From positions 3,465,501 through 3,529,500 of the forward strand of contig CM065386.1 of NCBI GenBank assembly GCA_033060915.1: a DNA stretch of 64,000 bases, read 5' to 3'. The DNA is from Euryodendron excelsum. Its lineage: Eukaryota; Streptophyta; Magnoliopsida; Ericales; Pentaphylacaceae. The notes beneath the pieces are model-generated. The model was not told where the DNA came from and ran no database searches. It was given only the letters and a program-made list of their open reading frames with translations. Both the position numbers and the translations under genes were made by a program. Of this stretch, positions 35,250 through 46,834 are shown in pieces (positions within the stretch are counted from its first letter, which is position 1; each line of letters begins with the position of its first letter).

Positions 35250-36655
35250 TCAACCGTCCTCCTCTTCACAGAGCGCTGGAGCAAACGACAGTTCATTGGC
35301 ATTAGCATCGTATATGAAAACGGTGTCCTGTTGCTGGAAAGCTCCCAGAATGTTAGGCCCTCCCGGGCCCATGGTCATCGTTGCAAAGCAGAACTGGCCA
35401 TTGTTGTCCAGAATGTACACACTTGCAGCTGGTATCGTAAGATAGGCTCCTCCTTCAAAATGAAACGTCATCTGCGGCAATATTTTGATAGTCGCGCCTC
35501 TGTCCCTCCCCATCCAATAGCAAAGCTCAAACCCCTCTGATCTCCCAAAAGCACTTGGGACTTCAGTGAGGTGATGGACCTCACCGAAATAACGCCTCAA
35601 AGCTCGAAGAATTCGAGCCATAGCAGTTCGGCTGATAAGACTGAACCGGGCGCCTGAATCAGCAAGGAAACCTCCGCTACCATCTTGTTTCGGTGCAAAG
35701 GTCCCCGGTGGAAAACGCAACCGGTAGCCAGTGACAGTAATATCCACCAAATTTAAGTTCCAGGCATGTGGATAACCTGGGTGCTCTGAAAAGCTCATTT
35801 TGTCAAAGACTCCTCCAAACGGTGGATGGGTGGGAACGTCAGAGCCAAACCTTAGGTAGCTAGTACGAGTTGTTTCAAGATCAGAGTAGACGTTAACTAA
35901 GCAGTAAGAGAAGCGACCACCCATTTGGAGGGGCAGAGACTGTGGGAACCTACCCATTCCCAATATCCCAGACATCTCAGCAAAGGAGCCAAAGAAGGGA
36001 TTGCTGCTCTCAAGGGCGCAGCCAAACTGTATGTTAGGAACCGGTGCAGGAAGCTTATCCCGAGACCAAAATGTAAACGTTTCTCGGGAAGCAATGCCTC
36101 TGGTTAAGCGATCACCAAAATAAGAAAGCACATATCTACACTCGCTGTTGACGCCCCGGTAACCGGGACGGCTGCAAAGAGGGTCGCTGCAAGGAACCTT
36201 CTGGTAGGAAGTGGAGCGAGTGGGTTCGAACTTGGGCATGTTTTGGGGGAAGCATGAAGTGCAAGCTGCACCCTGAGTCCATGAGAAGTAGCTTCCAGTG
36301 TCTAGCTCCAAGTAGGTATCTTGGCTTGGTGTGCCAATGCCCAGTCGCACAACAAATCCATGCGCATCTTCATAGCCCTCCACAGGAGCTGTAACGTCAG
36401 GGGGTTGTGTGGTTGCATTCTGAAGAGGTGCTAGCGAACTCCAATAAGCAGCCCGAGCCCTGGTGGCTCTAACCTGTGCCTGGACTCTGCCACGAAAGGT
36501 GAGGTTTTTGAGGTAGAAAGGAGATTTCGGAGACTCACTTGGGATGAGCTCCAGGCTAAAACCAGTGGGGTGGGGCTTCGAAGAAGCTGGGAGTTGGGAA
36601 GTGTTAGGAGGGAAACGAAGGAAAAAGCCGTGAAGGGAACTTTGATTTCAGCCAT
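35250..36655 (-). pseudogene. Nepenthesin-like aspartic protease with a 1-bp deletion near the N-terminus
   Basis: Nearly the whole gene is open and very close to the intact paralogue at 19636, with both catalytic motifs present (LELDTGSYFSWTQ and FLADSGARFSLI). The signal peptide (MAEIKVPFTAFSFVSLLTLP, from 36655) is in a different frame from the rest: the run CCCC in the intact gene is CCC here (about 36595), so the frame is lost after residue 20. The next in-frame Met (36383, MEGYEDAH) would give 377 residues without signal peptide or propeptide. A functional secreted enzyme is unlikely from this reading. A base-calling error in the homopolymer is possible. A TATA box stands at 36698-36705. 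Confidence 0.8.
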
Positions 36656-36697
36656 GTTTTAGAAAGGATGCATGGGCTTGGATGAAGTCTCTCTCCT

Positions 36698-36705
36698 TAT
36701 TTATA
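36698..36705 (-). promoter_or_regulatory. TATA box of the third protease copy
   Basis: TATAAATA on the minus strand, 43 bases upstream of the Met codon, in the same flanking text as the other two copies. Confidence 0.65.
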
Positions 36706-37797
36706 CACAGAACAAAGGGTTAAAAGCATTAACATTGGTAGTTGGGGCAACCTAACTTTATTAAACATGATGAGTAGTTGGAAAGTCTTTTGTTCCTGGT
36801 TAATTGGGACTTTTAAGAATTTGTTGAGCCGAATCAAACTTGATACAACCTTAATACCTTATATCGGTCCACTAGTAATGCAGTTTCTCAGATTAGAAGT
36901 CTTTCCAAGTATCTTTTGATTTAGTGCTTCACTGTTTTTGGTGCAATGAGATTTTGTCATAATTGCATATCATGTTCGCATATCTCATTTGATTTTGATC
37001 ATCTGCAAATTCCTTACTACACACACAAATGCTGTCAATTGAACCTATCTCAACAATTAGTGAGCTGCCTCTCCATTATGGAAGTCACGTATCACAAAAA
37101 GCTGTCGCATGTGTTGAGGTTCCAAGCATAAATGAAATGCTCTGATGTGAACCCATATCACTTTCATAGTTGCATAGCACATTTATGAACGGAAAACGAA
37201 ATCATGTAGTTATAGAATCAGTACCCTGTTTGCCCATTAAGAAGAAAATTAGAATGCAAACCAATTTGTTTCTCTCTCTCTCTGCTTCATTATTCCGCAT
37301 GTCACTGCCATAGGTCATCCCTTGCTTGCATGGCTTACAAAGAAGGGGCAACAATCAACTGCAACTATGCTTCACACTGCTATGGTGTGTGCAATGTAGT
37401 AATTGTGGTACACATGCATCAAGTTTCTGAGAGTAAATATCAATCTCATTTCCAAACTATAAACAAAGTTGAACTAGAACTTGACTGCAAGAATGGTAAG
37501 TTTCTTGGACATAAAAATAGTTCACTGGGCAACTCAAGAAAGACCTGCAACGATCAATTAGCTCTTGAACAGCTAGCATGTATAAATATTGCAGCAAGAA
37601 CCCAACATTCTACTATCAAAACACACTACCACCAAAATTCCTAGAGCAATGTGCACTCTGGATGAAAGGGTGATCAATCATGCAGACTGCTGAAGTCCAA
37701 AGATACATACGTCATCTTCTCGATTTCTCAATGTTCTGTTCTTCTTCCCCAACTGATGTCATTCCTTCCATTCTTTTGAAAAGCTGTCTTCTTTGAG
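36706..37797. other. Protease 5' flank
   Basis: Shares blocks with 21120-21690 and 24300-25000 (agattagaag, gcaactatgcttcacactgc, tgctgtcaattgaac). The 104-codon plus-strand frame at 37330-37644 falls in this flank and its sequence is not conserved as protein in the other copies. A CT repeat is at about 37271-37282. Confidence 0.55.
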
Positions 37798-37805
37798 CAC
37801 CTTGA

Positions 37806-39691
37806 GGGGGATGTAAATTGGGCCCGAGTCTCATGAGCCGCCCGAGTTCGGTTGGCCAAATTTTGGCCTGAGCCTAGCCCGGTTCCAGTCTGAGTCCCCT
37901 ATGCACAGGCCTAGAATTTCCTTCTGGTGGCCCAAGTTTGAGGCCCGTGAACAAGCCCGGCCCGTAAGCCCACGTGTTAACCGCCCAAACGGCTCCTTTC
38001 TTCTCTCTTTCTAAAACAAAGTTTAAAATGTTTTTTAAACCCCACCCAACCCAATGCACCCACCCACCCGTGACACCCACACCCCCCAGTCACTGCCCCC
38101 TACCCCCTGCCATGCCAGCCCGTTCTAACGTTTAACGTTTATATATCAAACATCTATTTCTATCACTCCGGTATAAGTTGCCTGTCACACTTTGCTGCCT
38201 CACTAAAAAAATTGTAGAATTCTTAATTGCTCAGAGACTCTCAACTCTCTCTAGTCCTCTCAGAGTCTCAGTGGTCAGCTCTCAAATTCCTTCAATTGCT
38301 TTCACTTGATTTGAATTTTGAAGACAGACTCATCTACTAGAAAGTGCTCAACAATCATTTGTTGCGTCATATTTGATAATATTTAATTTATATTCATTTA
38401 ATTGTTTAGAATTATTTGTTTTATTTGTAATATAATATTGTTATTCTTACTTCTTGAATATTATTAGTTTACTATTATTACTTTTATAGAAAATATCGTA
38501 CTTTAATTATGGATCCTATTGAACATTTTTAAATGTATACATCTGGATTTGGTGAAGCATCTGCATCCACACCAATTAAAACACAAGAAACTGAATCTTC
38601 ATTTAGGTGTTCTACTTCTTATGTTTGGTTAAGTTTTGAGAGAATTTATAAAACAATGCCTAATGAAAGTATTAGAATTATAGCAAAATGTAAACTTTGT
38701 AATAAAGAGTTAAGTGTTGCCTCAAGTAATGATAATAGTCATTTAAGAAAAGATATTGACAGAGAACACTCAACAAATATAGATATTAGAGATCAAATGT
38801 AATTGGGTAGATTATTAGATGGTAATTTAGCAAATTGGTCTTATGATCACACACATGCATGAAATTATTTGTTGAATATGTTGTTAAGTAAAAACATCCT
38901 TTTACTTTTACTGAGGATGATGATTATGAATATTTGGTTAAAAATGCATATACTCCCCAATTTCAAAAATTAGGCCGAAATACTACAAAATCTGATATAA
39001 TGAAAAGATTTACTGAAGCAAGGAATGAACTGAAAATTTAATTTTGTCAAATGAAAAGATTTTGTCAAATGTAATTTTTAAAAATTCATATGTTCTCTAT
39101 TATATGTTTTTTACTTCATATACATAATGTAAAATGGAGTAATACAAATGATAGATAGACTTGTAGGTGTCAACCTAGTTAGAATGTACTTGCCCTATAG
39201 TGATACAATTCTCCATGTTTTTTTTATTACTTTCGTGTAATTGATAAAGTTTCACGATTTAATAAAATTTATGTTTTATTTTTCTTCATCACATAATATT
39301 CATTAATTTCATAACTATAATTGTATATATAATTTACCTTAATAATTATATACAATAATAAATATAAGTGTACAGTTTATTAGATAAGTTCAAAGAAATT
39401 GAATAACTTTACACTTAATAGATTCATAGGATATTTTTTGTATAATTAATATTTTATTAGTTTATTCAAATTTATTTTAACTAAATTTATTAGTTTTAAA
39501 AATATAATGTTACAAACAACTTGACTAAAAAGACCCGGCCCAATGACCTGCCCAAATAGCCCATCAAAGACTTAAGCTGCGGGCTTCAAGGCTCAAGGCC
39601 CAAGCCCGCTCCAAGGGTTGTGGGTTGGGCTTAACATTTTTGTTTTTGGCTCAGGCCGGGCCGGGCCAAGCCGGCCCAATTAACATGCCTA
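37806..39691 (+). mobile_element. hAT-family DNA transposon, degraded (1.9 kb)
   Basis: The ends are inverted: gggggatgtaaattgggcc on the left and ggcccaattaacatgccta on the right. Both ends have GC-rich subterminal runs of gggccgg/ggcccaagcc type, as in plant hATs. The flanks caccttga (37798-37805) and cgccttcg (39692-39699) are a decayed 8-bp target duplication within the FBD exon. The interior has N-terminal hAT transposase remnants and no catalytic or dimerisation domain. Confidence 0.8.
38515..39045 (+). pseudogene. hAT transposase remnant: BED zinc finger and adjoining region
   Basis: The frame 38533-38802 contains SSFRCSTSYVWLSFERI, then CKLCNKELSV and SHLRKDIDREH: the C-x2-C … H-x(3-5)-H pattern of a BED zinc finger, with Trp/Phe before it. 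After a stop at 38800, homology goes on in shifted frames with DYEYLVKNAYTPQFQKLGR and RNTTKSDIMKRF, the segment that precedes the RNase H-like catalytic core in plant hATs. The core itself is missing, so the protein cannot work. Confidence 0.75.
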
Positions 39692-39900
39692 CGCCTTCGT
39701 AATGTTAAATAGTTTCTTCCAAATGTACATCTCCTCTGAAGAGAAAGAAGAACACAAAAACTGATTTTCATCTTCCTTCCCATTGAATTCCTCAAAATTA
39801 GTTTTCTGAAGGTGCAATAGATAAACATAGAGGCACGTAATGAAACTCCGAAATGTTGTATATCACTCTCTATACTCCCAAAACCCCTATCATGCAAAGA

Positions 39901-40481
39901 AATCATAGGTTCTATAGAGTAATATTGAAAGAGGCTATGAGAATGGAGCAAAATTGTATGTTCCGGTAGTACCAAGTACTGCCAATCAGGGTATGAATTA
40001 TAATGGAAGGAGTAGACAAAAAACATGGGCACTAACCACCTACTACCTACTGGATTTTTTTCCCCAAGAATATGCACAATTGACAGGTTATCGAATAACA
40101 TAATCAACAATCTGGTGACCTGGTGAGAGCACAACTACAATATCAGAGAACAACTAAAAAGTGAAGATTGGCAGAACCCGCCATTTGTGTCCTAAATCAA
40201 GGAACTGTGGAGCAATAAGAACTTAAAGGAGTTAAAGCATTAACCAATTTATAGTACAAATAATATGCCAGGAAGAAGAGGCATTCTTGCTAGAAATTCA
40301 TGAAGCAAGCACTCTCAAGAGAATACCAATCCCTGAGTGTAAAACTGAACAAACACCGACCATCTTCCAGGGAAAAACAGATTCTGTAATTAAAGACAGT
40401 GAATTACAAAACTAGCTCTGATTTTTTATGCTAGACTTGTTTTTCCTTTTGGCTTTCCAAATATTAGAAAGTACTTCATAT
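39901..40481. other. Spacer between two F-box fragments
   Basis: No exon of the FBD family and no other gene is recognised here. It separates the hAT-split remnant from the next F-box copy. Confidence 0.5.
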
Positions 40482-41209
40482 TTACCCGTCGTACTCATCA
40501 AACACAATCTGACAGGTCTTTGAGCTCCTTGGGAAAGTCAATAATTTCTTACGAATCTGAAACTTACAATACAAAGAGGAAGCTGAACATATTGTCATCT
40601 TCTTCAGAACTCTAGCATTCTTAAAAAAATACTGCACCAGCTGGAATTGATGTTCCCGGTATATTTCAAATTCAACTTCTTTAAGATGTAGAGACAAGCA
40701 TACAGGTATGTGTTTTGGCATCAAATAGTCACCTACATTGGCATCTCGAAACCCCTGTTAACCAAAGGATATGACAAAACTGGTAATCACATTTGGATTT
40801 CTAACTCACCCCATTAAAAACAAGAACTTCAAGAGAAGGTGAACTTTCTAGTAGGCTTGCTAACAATTTCAATCCGTCATCACTATGATAGGCATCAAGC
40901 TCCAAATAGGTCAAGTGACGAAATGTTGGCAGTGAACAGGAAGAACATCGAAGAGCCTTCATCAAAAATGAAAATAACGATCAACCTTTATATGGAAATC
41001 AAATTGTATCTATAACAATAAGTAAAATGTTTAGCATGACAAGAATAATGAAGTTAGAGACGCTTGCCTCCATTGCATTGCCAGATAAAGAATGCTGCCT
41101 AACATTATAAACCTTGTTAAAAAGCTTAAAAAAATTAATCTTCTTCCAATTGTTCCTTCCTCATTTCAACCTCTATATGAGCTTGAACTAGAGATTTCAA
41201 GCTACCCAC

Positions 41210-41660
41210 TAGTGTAAAACATCCAGGTTCAATCTCGCATTGATAGTCAAGAGGGAAAATAACATAGAATCTCTCTGCAAATTGGAATCTCTTCAAAATT
41301 TCAAAACAATGTCAGAACCAACCAAAATAAAAAATATCCCCTGTCCTCTACCTTTTTCCTCTACATATCCCGCCCTAAGGAGCTACATTTTTTTAGGGAA
41401 AAACAACTAGAAAAGAAATAATAATTAATAATTTAATTAACCCACTAGGAAAAGACAAAACATGCATGATAAGTATCATGTGTTGCCTTCCCACTAATTA
41501 AATCACCAATCCATATTTTAAGGAACCACCCATGAATTTAAGGACCCACTCCATAAATTAAGCTTCCGACAAAACATGCAAATAACTTCTGACAAAACTT
41601 GCATGCTTTGCATCAAGCCGGCTTCCCATAAATTAAGGAATCACTTCTTCATTTGCATCA
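41210..41660 (-). repeat. 3' LTR of the gypsy element
   Basis: Runs from tagtgtaaaacatcc to atttgcatca on the plus strand and pairs with 46381-46834. The preceding CCCAC is the target duplication. A polypurine tract next to 41661 is not convincing. Confidence 0.9.
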
Positions 41661-42996
41661 ATTGCCGGCTTCCATGAAGAACTTGACTCCTGCAAGTTTT
41701 GACGAGCATAGGCAGCAAATAAATCTGGGCGTAAGCGCTGGAGTTCCGTGGCCTGTAACCAAACAGATTCGGAATTGGGACGATTTTTCCACTGACTAAA
41801 AACTTGTAGTATCCTCCTCTACAGGTCGTAACGAATTGATGATCAAGGATAGATGCAATCTCATCATGAGGAGCTGTATGTTTAGCAACATGGGGAACAG
41901 GTGCTTGCATTACTTCTGGAGTTGGTGTTGTGGATAGTTCCGGTTCATCTCCCTTAAACGCGGTGAGATCTTTGATGTTAAAAACAGGGCTAATACCAAA
42001 ATCAGAAGGTAAGTCAATGACATATGCATTTGTACCCAATTTCTTGGCAACTCTGAAAGGACCCGCTTGTCGTGCATGTAGTTTGGTAAAACTCCCTGGA
42101 GGAAATCGTTTCGGTCTTAAGCGAATAAGAACCATATCATCAATGTCAAATTGTCTATCTTTGCGCCTCGTGTTTGCAGAAGCTGCATATGATTCTGTAT
42201 GAAGGGTAAGGCGCTGCTTAACTTCTTCATGAACGTCCCTCATATAGCTAGAGAAATCTAGCGCATCTTCACTTGGTCTAGGAGGCAAAGGTAATGAATT
42301 GAGATCAAGAGGAGTGTGGGGTCGAAATCCATATACCACTTCAAAAGGGGTGCACCCTGTTGACCTGTTAACAGAATTGTTGAAAGCAAATTCTGCCTGT
42401 GGAAGTACTATATCCTAGCTGGTGACATGATCTGCAATGAGGCAATGCAATAAATTTCCTAAACTCCGGTTTGTCACTTCGGTTTGGTTGTCTGTTTGGG
42501 GGTGGAAGGCACTAGAAAACTTCAGTTTCGTCCCCATTTTTGTCCATAATGTTTTCTAGAAATAACTCACAAATTTTACGTCTCTGTCGGATACAATAGA
42601 GGCTGGAACACCATGTAATCTGATCACCTCTTGCAAAAATAGTGTGGTAACCTTAGAAGCATCATATGTCCTATGACATGGAATGAAATGCGACATTTTT
42701 GAGAAATGATCCACAACCACCATAATTGAATCATGCTGCCGGATAGTCTTAGGAAATCCAAGAACAAAATCCATGCTAATATGTTGCCAAGGCTTGCCCG
42801 GAATTAGGAGGGGAGTATAGAGTCCTGCTTGTTGCTTAGTTCCTTTGTTTATCTGGCAAATTCAACAACGGTCCACCACTTTGTGCACATCTTTACGCAA
42901 CCGAGGCCAATAGAACCTATCAGCAACAATGGCATAAGTCTTATCATATCCGAAATGCCCTGCTAAGCCCCCGGCATGAAGTCTCGTGATTATGAA
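41661..42996 (-). pseudogene. Gypsy integrase and C-terminal chromodomain-like region, with stops
   Basis: The HHCC zinc-finger region (HAGGLAGHFGYDKT at about 42950, a TGA at about 42868 inside the CRICQ-type motif) precedes the catalytic core ([34 protein letters not shown]). Further stops occur at 42556 and about 42415. The last frame (42339-41641) has the GPY/F module (RLRPKRFPPGSF, ARQAGPFRVAKKLG) and then IASILDHQFVTTCRGGYYKF, a chromodomain-like tail. It runs into the 3' LTR. Confidence 0.8.
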
Positions 42997-44874
42997 CTAG
43001 CGTAAAGACCCATGAGGAATGCACAACCGTGTACCATAAAATAAATACCCATCCTTCAAAGAATATTCACCACTAGATATGCTTACATTAGTGGATAAAT
43101 GACTCCATGTGCTGCCAAAGTCCATATCTTTTTCGTACTGCATTTTGAGATTATCAAATCCTGCAAAATTAGCTGAGAAAATATGCAGCAAATGAGGCCT
43201 CCTACTTAAGGCATCAGCTACCTTATTTTCAGTCCCTGACTTATGCTTAATAACAAACTCGAATTGCTGCAAATAATCCATCCAGCGAGCATGTCTAGCA
43301 TTTAGCTTGCTTTGGGAATTTAGATGCTTCAAGGAATCATGATCAGTATAAAGAATAAATTCTCTATAGATCAAATAAGGATGCCAATGTTTGAGAGTTT
43401 GAATTAAAGCATAAAATTCCATGTCATATACTGAATATCGCAAGCGAGTGTCATTAAGTTTCTCACTGTAAAATGCAATGGGATGACCTTCTTGGCTTAA
43501 TACACCCCCAACTCCCACATGTGAAGCATCATAAGCCACTTCAAAAACCTTAGAAAAATTCGGCAATTTTAGAACTAGTGCTTGTCCCATCTTTTCTTTA
43601 ATTTTGATGCAGGCTTTGACAGCTGCTGCACTCCAGGAATAACTCTTTGCTTTCAAACACTTGGTGATCGGAGCCATTATAGTGCTGAAACCTCGAATAA
43701 AACACCTATAAAATGTGGCCAGTCCATCAAAGCTTCGAACCTTATAGAAATTCCGAGGTGTAGGCCAATTTTGAACAGCTTGCACCTTGGCGGGATTGGC
43801 TTCAACACCTAGATCAGAAATTATAAAGCCCAGAAAATTGGCTTTTTTCTTCATAAACAAACATTTGTCCTGATTAATATAAAGTTGTTCAGCCCTTAAA
43901 GTTTTCAAGACCTGTTCTACATGGGTTAGATGGTCTTGTAAACATCGACTGAAAATTAAAATATCATCAAAATAAACAACGACAAATTTACCCAAAAATG
44001 GCTTGAGAGCTTGTGTCATAACACGCATGAGGGTGCTTGGCGCATTGGTTAATCCGAAGGGCATGACTAGCCACTCGAATAATCCATCTTTCGTTTTGAA
44101 AGCCGTTTTCCACTCATCACCGAAGCGGATACGAATTTGGTGATATCCATTACGAAGGTCGATCTTCGTAAAAATGGAGGCGCCATTTAGCAAGTCCAAC
44201 ATGTCGTCAAGCCGAGGAATAGGGAATCGGTATTTCACTGTTATCTTATTAATTGCTCGGCTGTCCATGCACATCCTCCAACTGCCATCCTTTTTAGGTG
44301 TAAGTAAAACCGGAACAACACAGGGGCTGAGACTCTCTCGGATGAAGTCCATGTCCAAAAGTTGTTGAATTTGCCGGTTTAGCTCTTCATTCTCTGTTGG
44401 GCTTATGCGATAATGTGGCAAGTTGGGCAAGGTTGATCCAGGAATGAAGTCGATAGCATGTTGCACGTCCCGCATTGGTGGAAGTTGTCTTGGCATCTCA
44501 TCAGGCATAATATCTTGAAATTCCTCCAACATTGTGACAAGTTCCACTAGAATGGAACCATCATCTTGCTTAACTTCGTGCCTCACCACCATTAACACCA
44601 TTTGTTCTTCATTTAGGGCTCGGGAAAATTGGTGCATGGTCAATACTGGGACAACTTCTCTCTTTGTCTCAAATTCTGAGATTTGCAAAGGATCCAAAAC
44701 AAACTTCTTACCCTTGAAAGTAAAGGAATAAGTGTTAGCATACCCGTCATAGGAAACCCTTCGATCATAAAGCCATGGCCTCCCTAATAACTTGTGACAA
44801 ACGGTTATAGGAATCACATCGCACCAGGCCTCATCCACATATTTTTTTTTCCCAAAGAGAACTTCACCAAGCAT
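42997..44874 (-). pseudogene. Gypsy pol: reverse transcriptase and RNase H (625 codons)
   Basis: The reverse transcriptase core includes [35 protein letters not shown] and the catalytic YFDDILIFS at about residues 301-309. RNase H follows ([36 protein letters not shown]). The frame stops at a TAG (42997) just before the integrase zinc finger, where related elements read through. The upstream Met is internal to the protease region; true translation would start in gag. Confidence 0.88.
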
Positions 44875-46334
44875 CGATGCTTCACGAGGACTGAATTATC
44901 TTCATTGACCCAACTGATTCGATAAGGATTAGGATGCTTCTCAATTTCCAGCCCCAAATGTCCTACTGTAGTCTCGGAAATCACATTCATGCCGCTGCCA
45001 TTATCGATAATGACATTCAAAGCTCGGTCACCATGTTCCATGTGCGTATGAAAAATATTGGTACATAGCCACTCAGGATTAGCCGTAATCTCCTTCTTAG
45101 TTCCAGTCAACATGCGATGGATCACGCAGCTAGGAAGATCTGTTCTGATCAAGTGTTCTTCTTCAACATTGGTACCCCCATCAACTTCCTCTTCCTCCGC
45201 TTCTTCAACAGTATCCATTACCATTAATTCCCTTTTGTAAACAAAAGCTAGCTTCTTATCCCTAATAGGACACACAACTGCATAATGCCCAAAGCCCTTA
45301 CATTTGTAACATTGCAGCCCATCACCAGTAACCTTCACTTTGCCTTTGTGGTCTCCCATCACCGCACCCCTGGGTTGTTCTTTCAGCAATGGTGGCCTTT
45401 GAAATGAAGATGTCACTACACGCTTCGGCCTTGGATTTGTTGACATTATTCTCCTTCCACTTGAGGCTCCCATTTGCTTCTCAATGCGCAGCGCTAGTTG
45501 ATATGCTTCTTCCACATTGATTAATCGTGCAGTCAACATTTTCTTGCGTAGATCACTATGTAATCCGATGCGGTATTGAGCTAAGGTTTGTTGTTCAGTT
45601 TCCACAATCTTGTTACGGACAGTCAACTCGTGGAAGCGGTCCATGTATTGATCGATAGTCAATGTCCCTTGCCTTAATTGTAACATCTCTTCGAACATCA
45701 TTTGCTCATAATCAATGGGAAAATATTTTTCCTTCATCTGTTCCTTCATCTCCTCCCAGTTAGAAACTAATGGACGTCGAGTACGGCGTAATTGTTCTTC
45801 CACACTTCCCCACCACACTCGTGCATGCCCCTTCAATTTCATTCGGACATAACGAACTTTTCGATCCTCTGATACAGCAAACCAATCAAAGTAATCCTCA
45901 ATGGCCGTTAACCAATCTTCAAAAGCATTGGGTTCTAATTTTTCGTAAAAATCTGGCACATCCACCTTCATCCTCTTAGTCAGTTCATCAAGAGGTTGAT
46001 AATCTGCGCCATGCCCACCGCGGCCTCGGTGAAAGTCTTCCCTGTTACGCCAAAATTGAGGCCCACGATTCTCAAACTCCCTGCCTTCTTCTTCATCCCT
46101 TTCACTTTCATCCATCACCTCCTCACGAAATGGACTACGCCCCCTTTTATTGGGAGGCCTAAGTTCCTCTCGAGCTCGACGCTCATCGATAACATCCAGT
46201 CGATGAGTGAGCTGTTCCAAAACTGTGGCGATTTGAGTGATTTGCTGCTGTAAATTGGGCTGTTCAAGGTTTGGGTTATTTGGGTTTTGGTTACTCGACA
46301 TATTGTACAAATTACCACTACGGGTTACAGGCAT
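44814..46334 (-). pseudogene. Gypsy gag with zinc knuckle and start of protease (506 codons)
   Basis: Residues about 120-290 are the retrotransposon gag domain (DVPDFYEKLEPNAFEDWL, ARVWWGSVEEQL, YFPIDYEQMMFEEM). A CCHC zinc knuckle CYKCKGFGHYAVVC sits at residues 342-355 and the aspartic protease motif IIDNGSGMNV at about 443-450. The frame ends at TGA (44814) soon after a nine-A run on the coding strand, where the pol frame takes over. Retroelements of this group normally read gag and pol as one frame, so an indel in the A run is the likely cause. Confidence 0.85.
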
Positions 46335-46358
46335 GGGATGCTAAATTCCTTGAAGAGG

Positions 46359-46376
46359 GAACCAGCTTTGATACCA
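46359..46376 (-). other. Primer binding site of the gypsy element
   Basis: Minus strand TGGTATCAAAGCTGGTTC, close to the complement of the 3' end of initiator methionine tRNA (TGGTATCAGAGC…), four bases inside the 5' LTR. Confidence 0.75.
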
Positions 46377-46380
46377 AAAT

Positions 46381-46834
46381 TAGTGTAAAACATCTAGGTT
46401 CAATCTCGCATTGATAGTCAAGAGGGAAAATAACACAGAATCTCTCTGTAAATTGGAATCTCTCCAAAATTTCAAGCAATGTCAGAACCAACCAAAGTAA
46501 AAAATATCCCCCGTCCTCTACCTTTTTGCTCTAAATATCCCCCCACCCAAGGAGCTACATTTTTTTAGGGAAAAACAACTAGAAAAGAAATAACAATTAA
46601 TAATTTAATTAACCCACTAAGAAAAGACAAAACATGCATGATAAGCATCATGTGTTGGCTTCTCACTAATTAAAGCACCAATCCATAATTTAAGGAACCA
46701 CCCACGAATTTAAGGACCCACTCCATAAATTAAGCTCCCGGCAAAACATGCAAATAACTAACGACAAAACTTGCATGCTTTGCATCAAGTGCCGGCTTCT
46801 CATAAATTAAGGAATCACTTCTTCATTTGCATCA
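46381..46834 (-). repeat. 5' LTR of the gypsy element
   Basis: Pairs with 41210-41660; in element orientation it starts TGATGCAAATGAAG and ends TTTTACACTA. The primer binding site follows after four bases. Confidence 0.9.

Larger units (their letters stand above)
37750..39900 (-). pseudogene. FBD exon remnant (copy 9) split by a hAT element
   Basis: Outside the hAT insertion the minus strand still reads as the last FBD exon: YTTFRSFITCLYVYLLHLQK, then FNGKEDENQF and MYIWKKLFNIT on the right side (39700-39900), and a decayed continuation on the left side (37750-37805). The stretch normally reading [15 protein letters not shown] is deleted. No middle exon or F-box is found next to it. Confidence 0.7.
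41210..46834 (-). mobile_element. Ty3/gypsy LTR retrotransposon, chromovirus-like, 5.6 kb, defective
   Basis: Two LTRs of about 450 bases flank gag, protease, reverse transcriptase, RNase H, integrase and a C-terminal chromodomain-like segment, all on the minus strand. The domain order (integrase after RNase H) is that of gypsy. The primer binding site is at 46359-46376. The 5-bp target duplication CCCAC (41205-41209 and 46835-46839) is exact. By eye the LTRs differ at roughly 20-25 of 450 positions, so the insertion is not recent. Stop codons and a gag-pol frame change make it non-autonomous. Confidence 0.93.

Noticed and set aside
37330..37644. 104-codon plus-strand frame
   Set aside because: Falls in the protease 5' flank; the matching flanks at 21500 and 24830 do not keep the frame.
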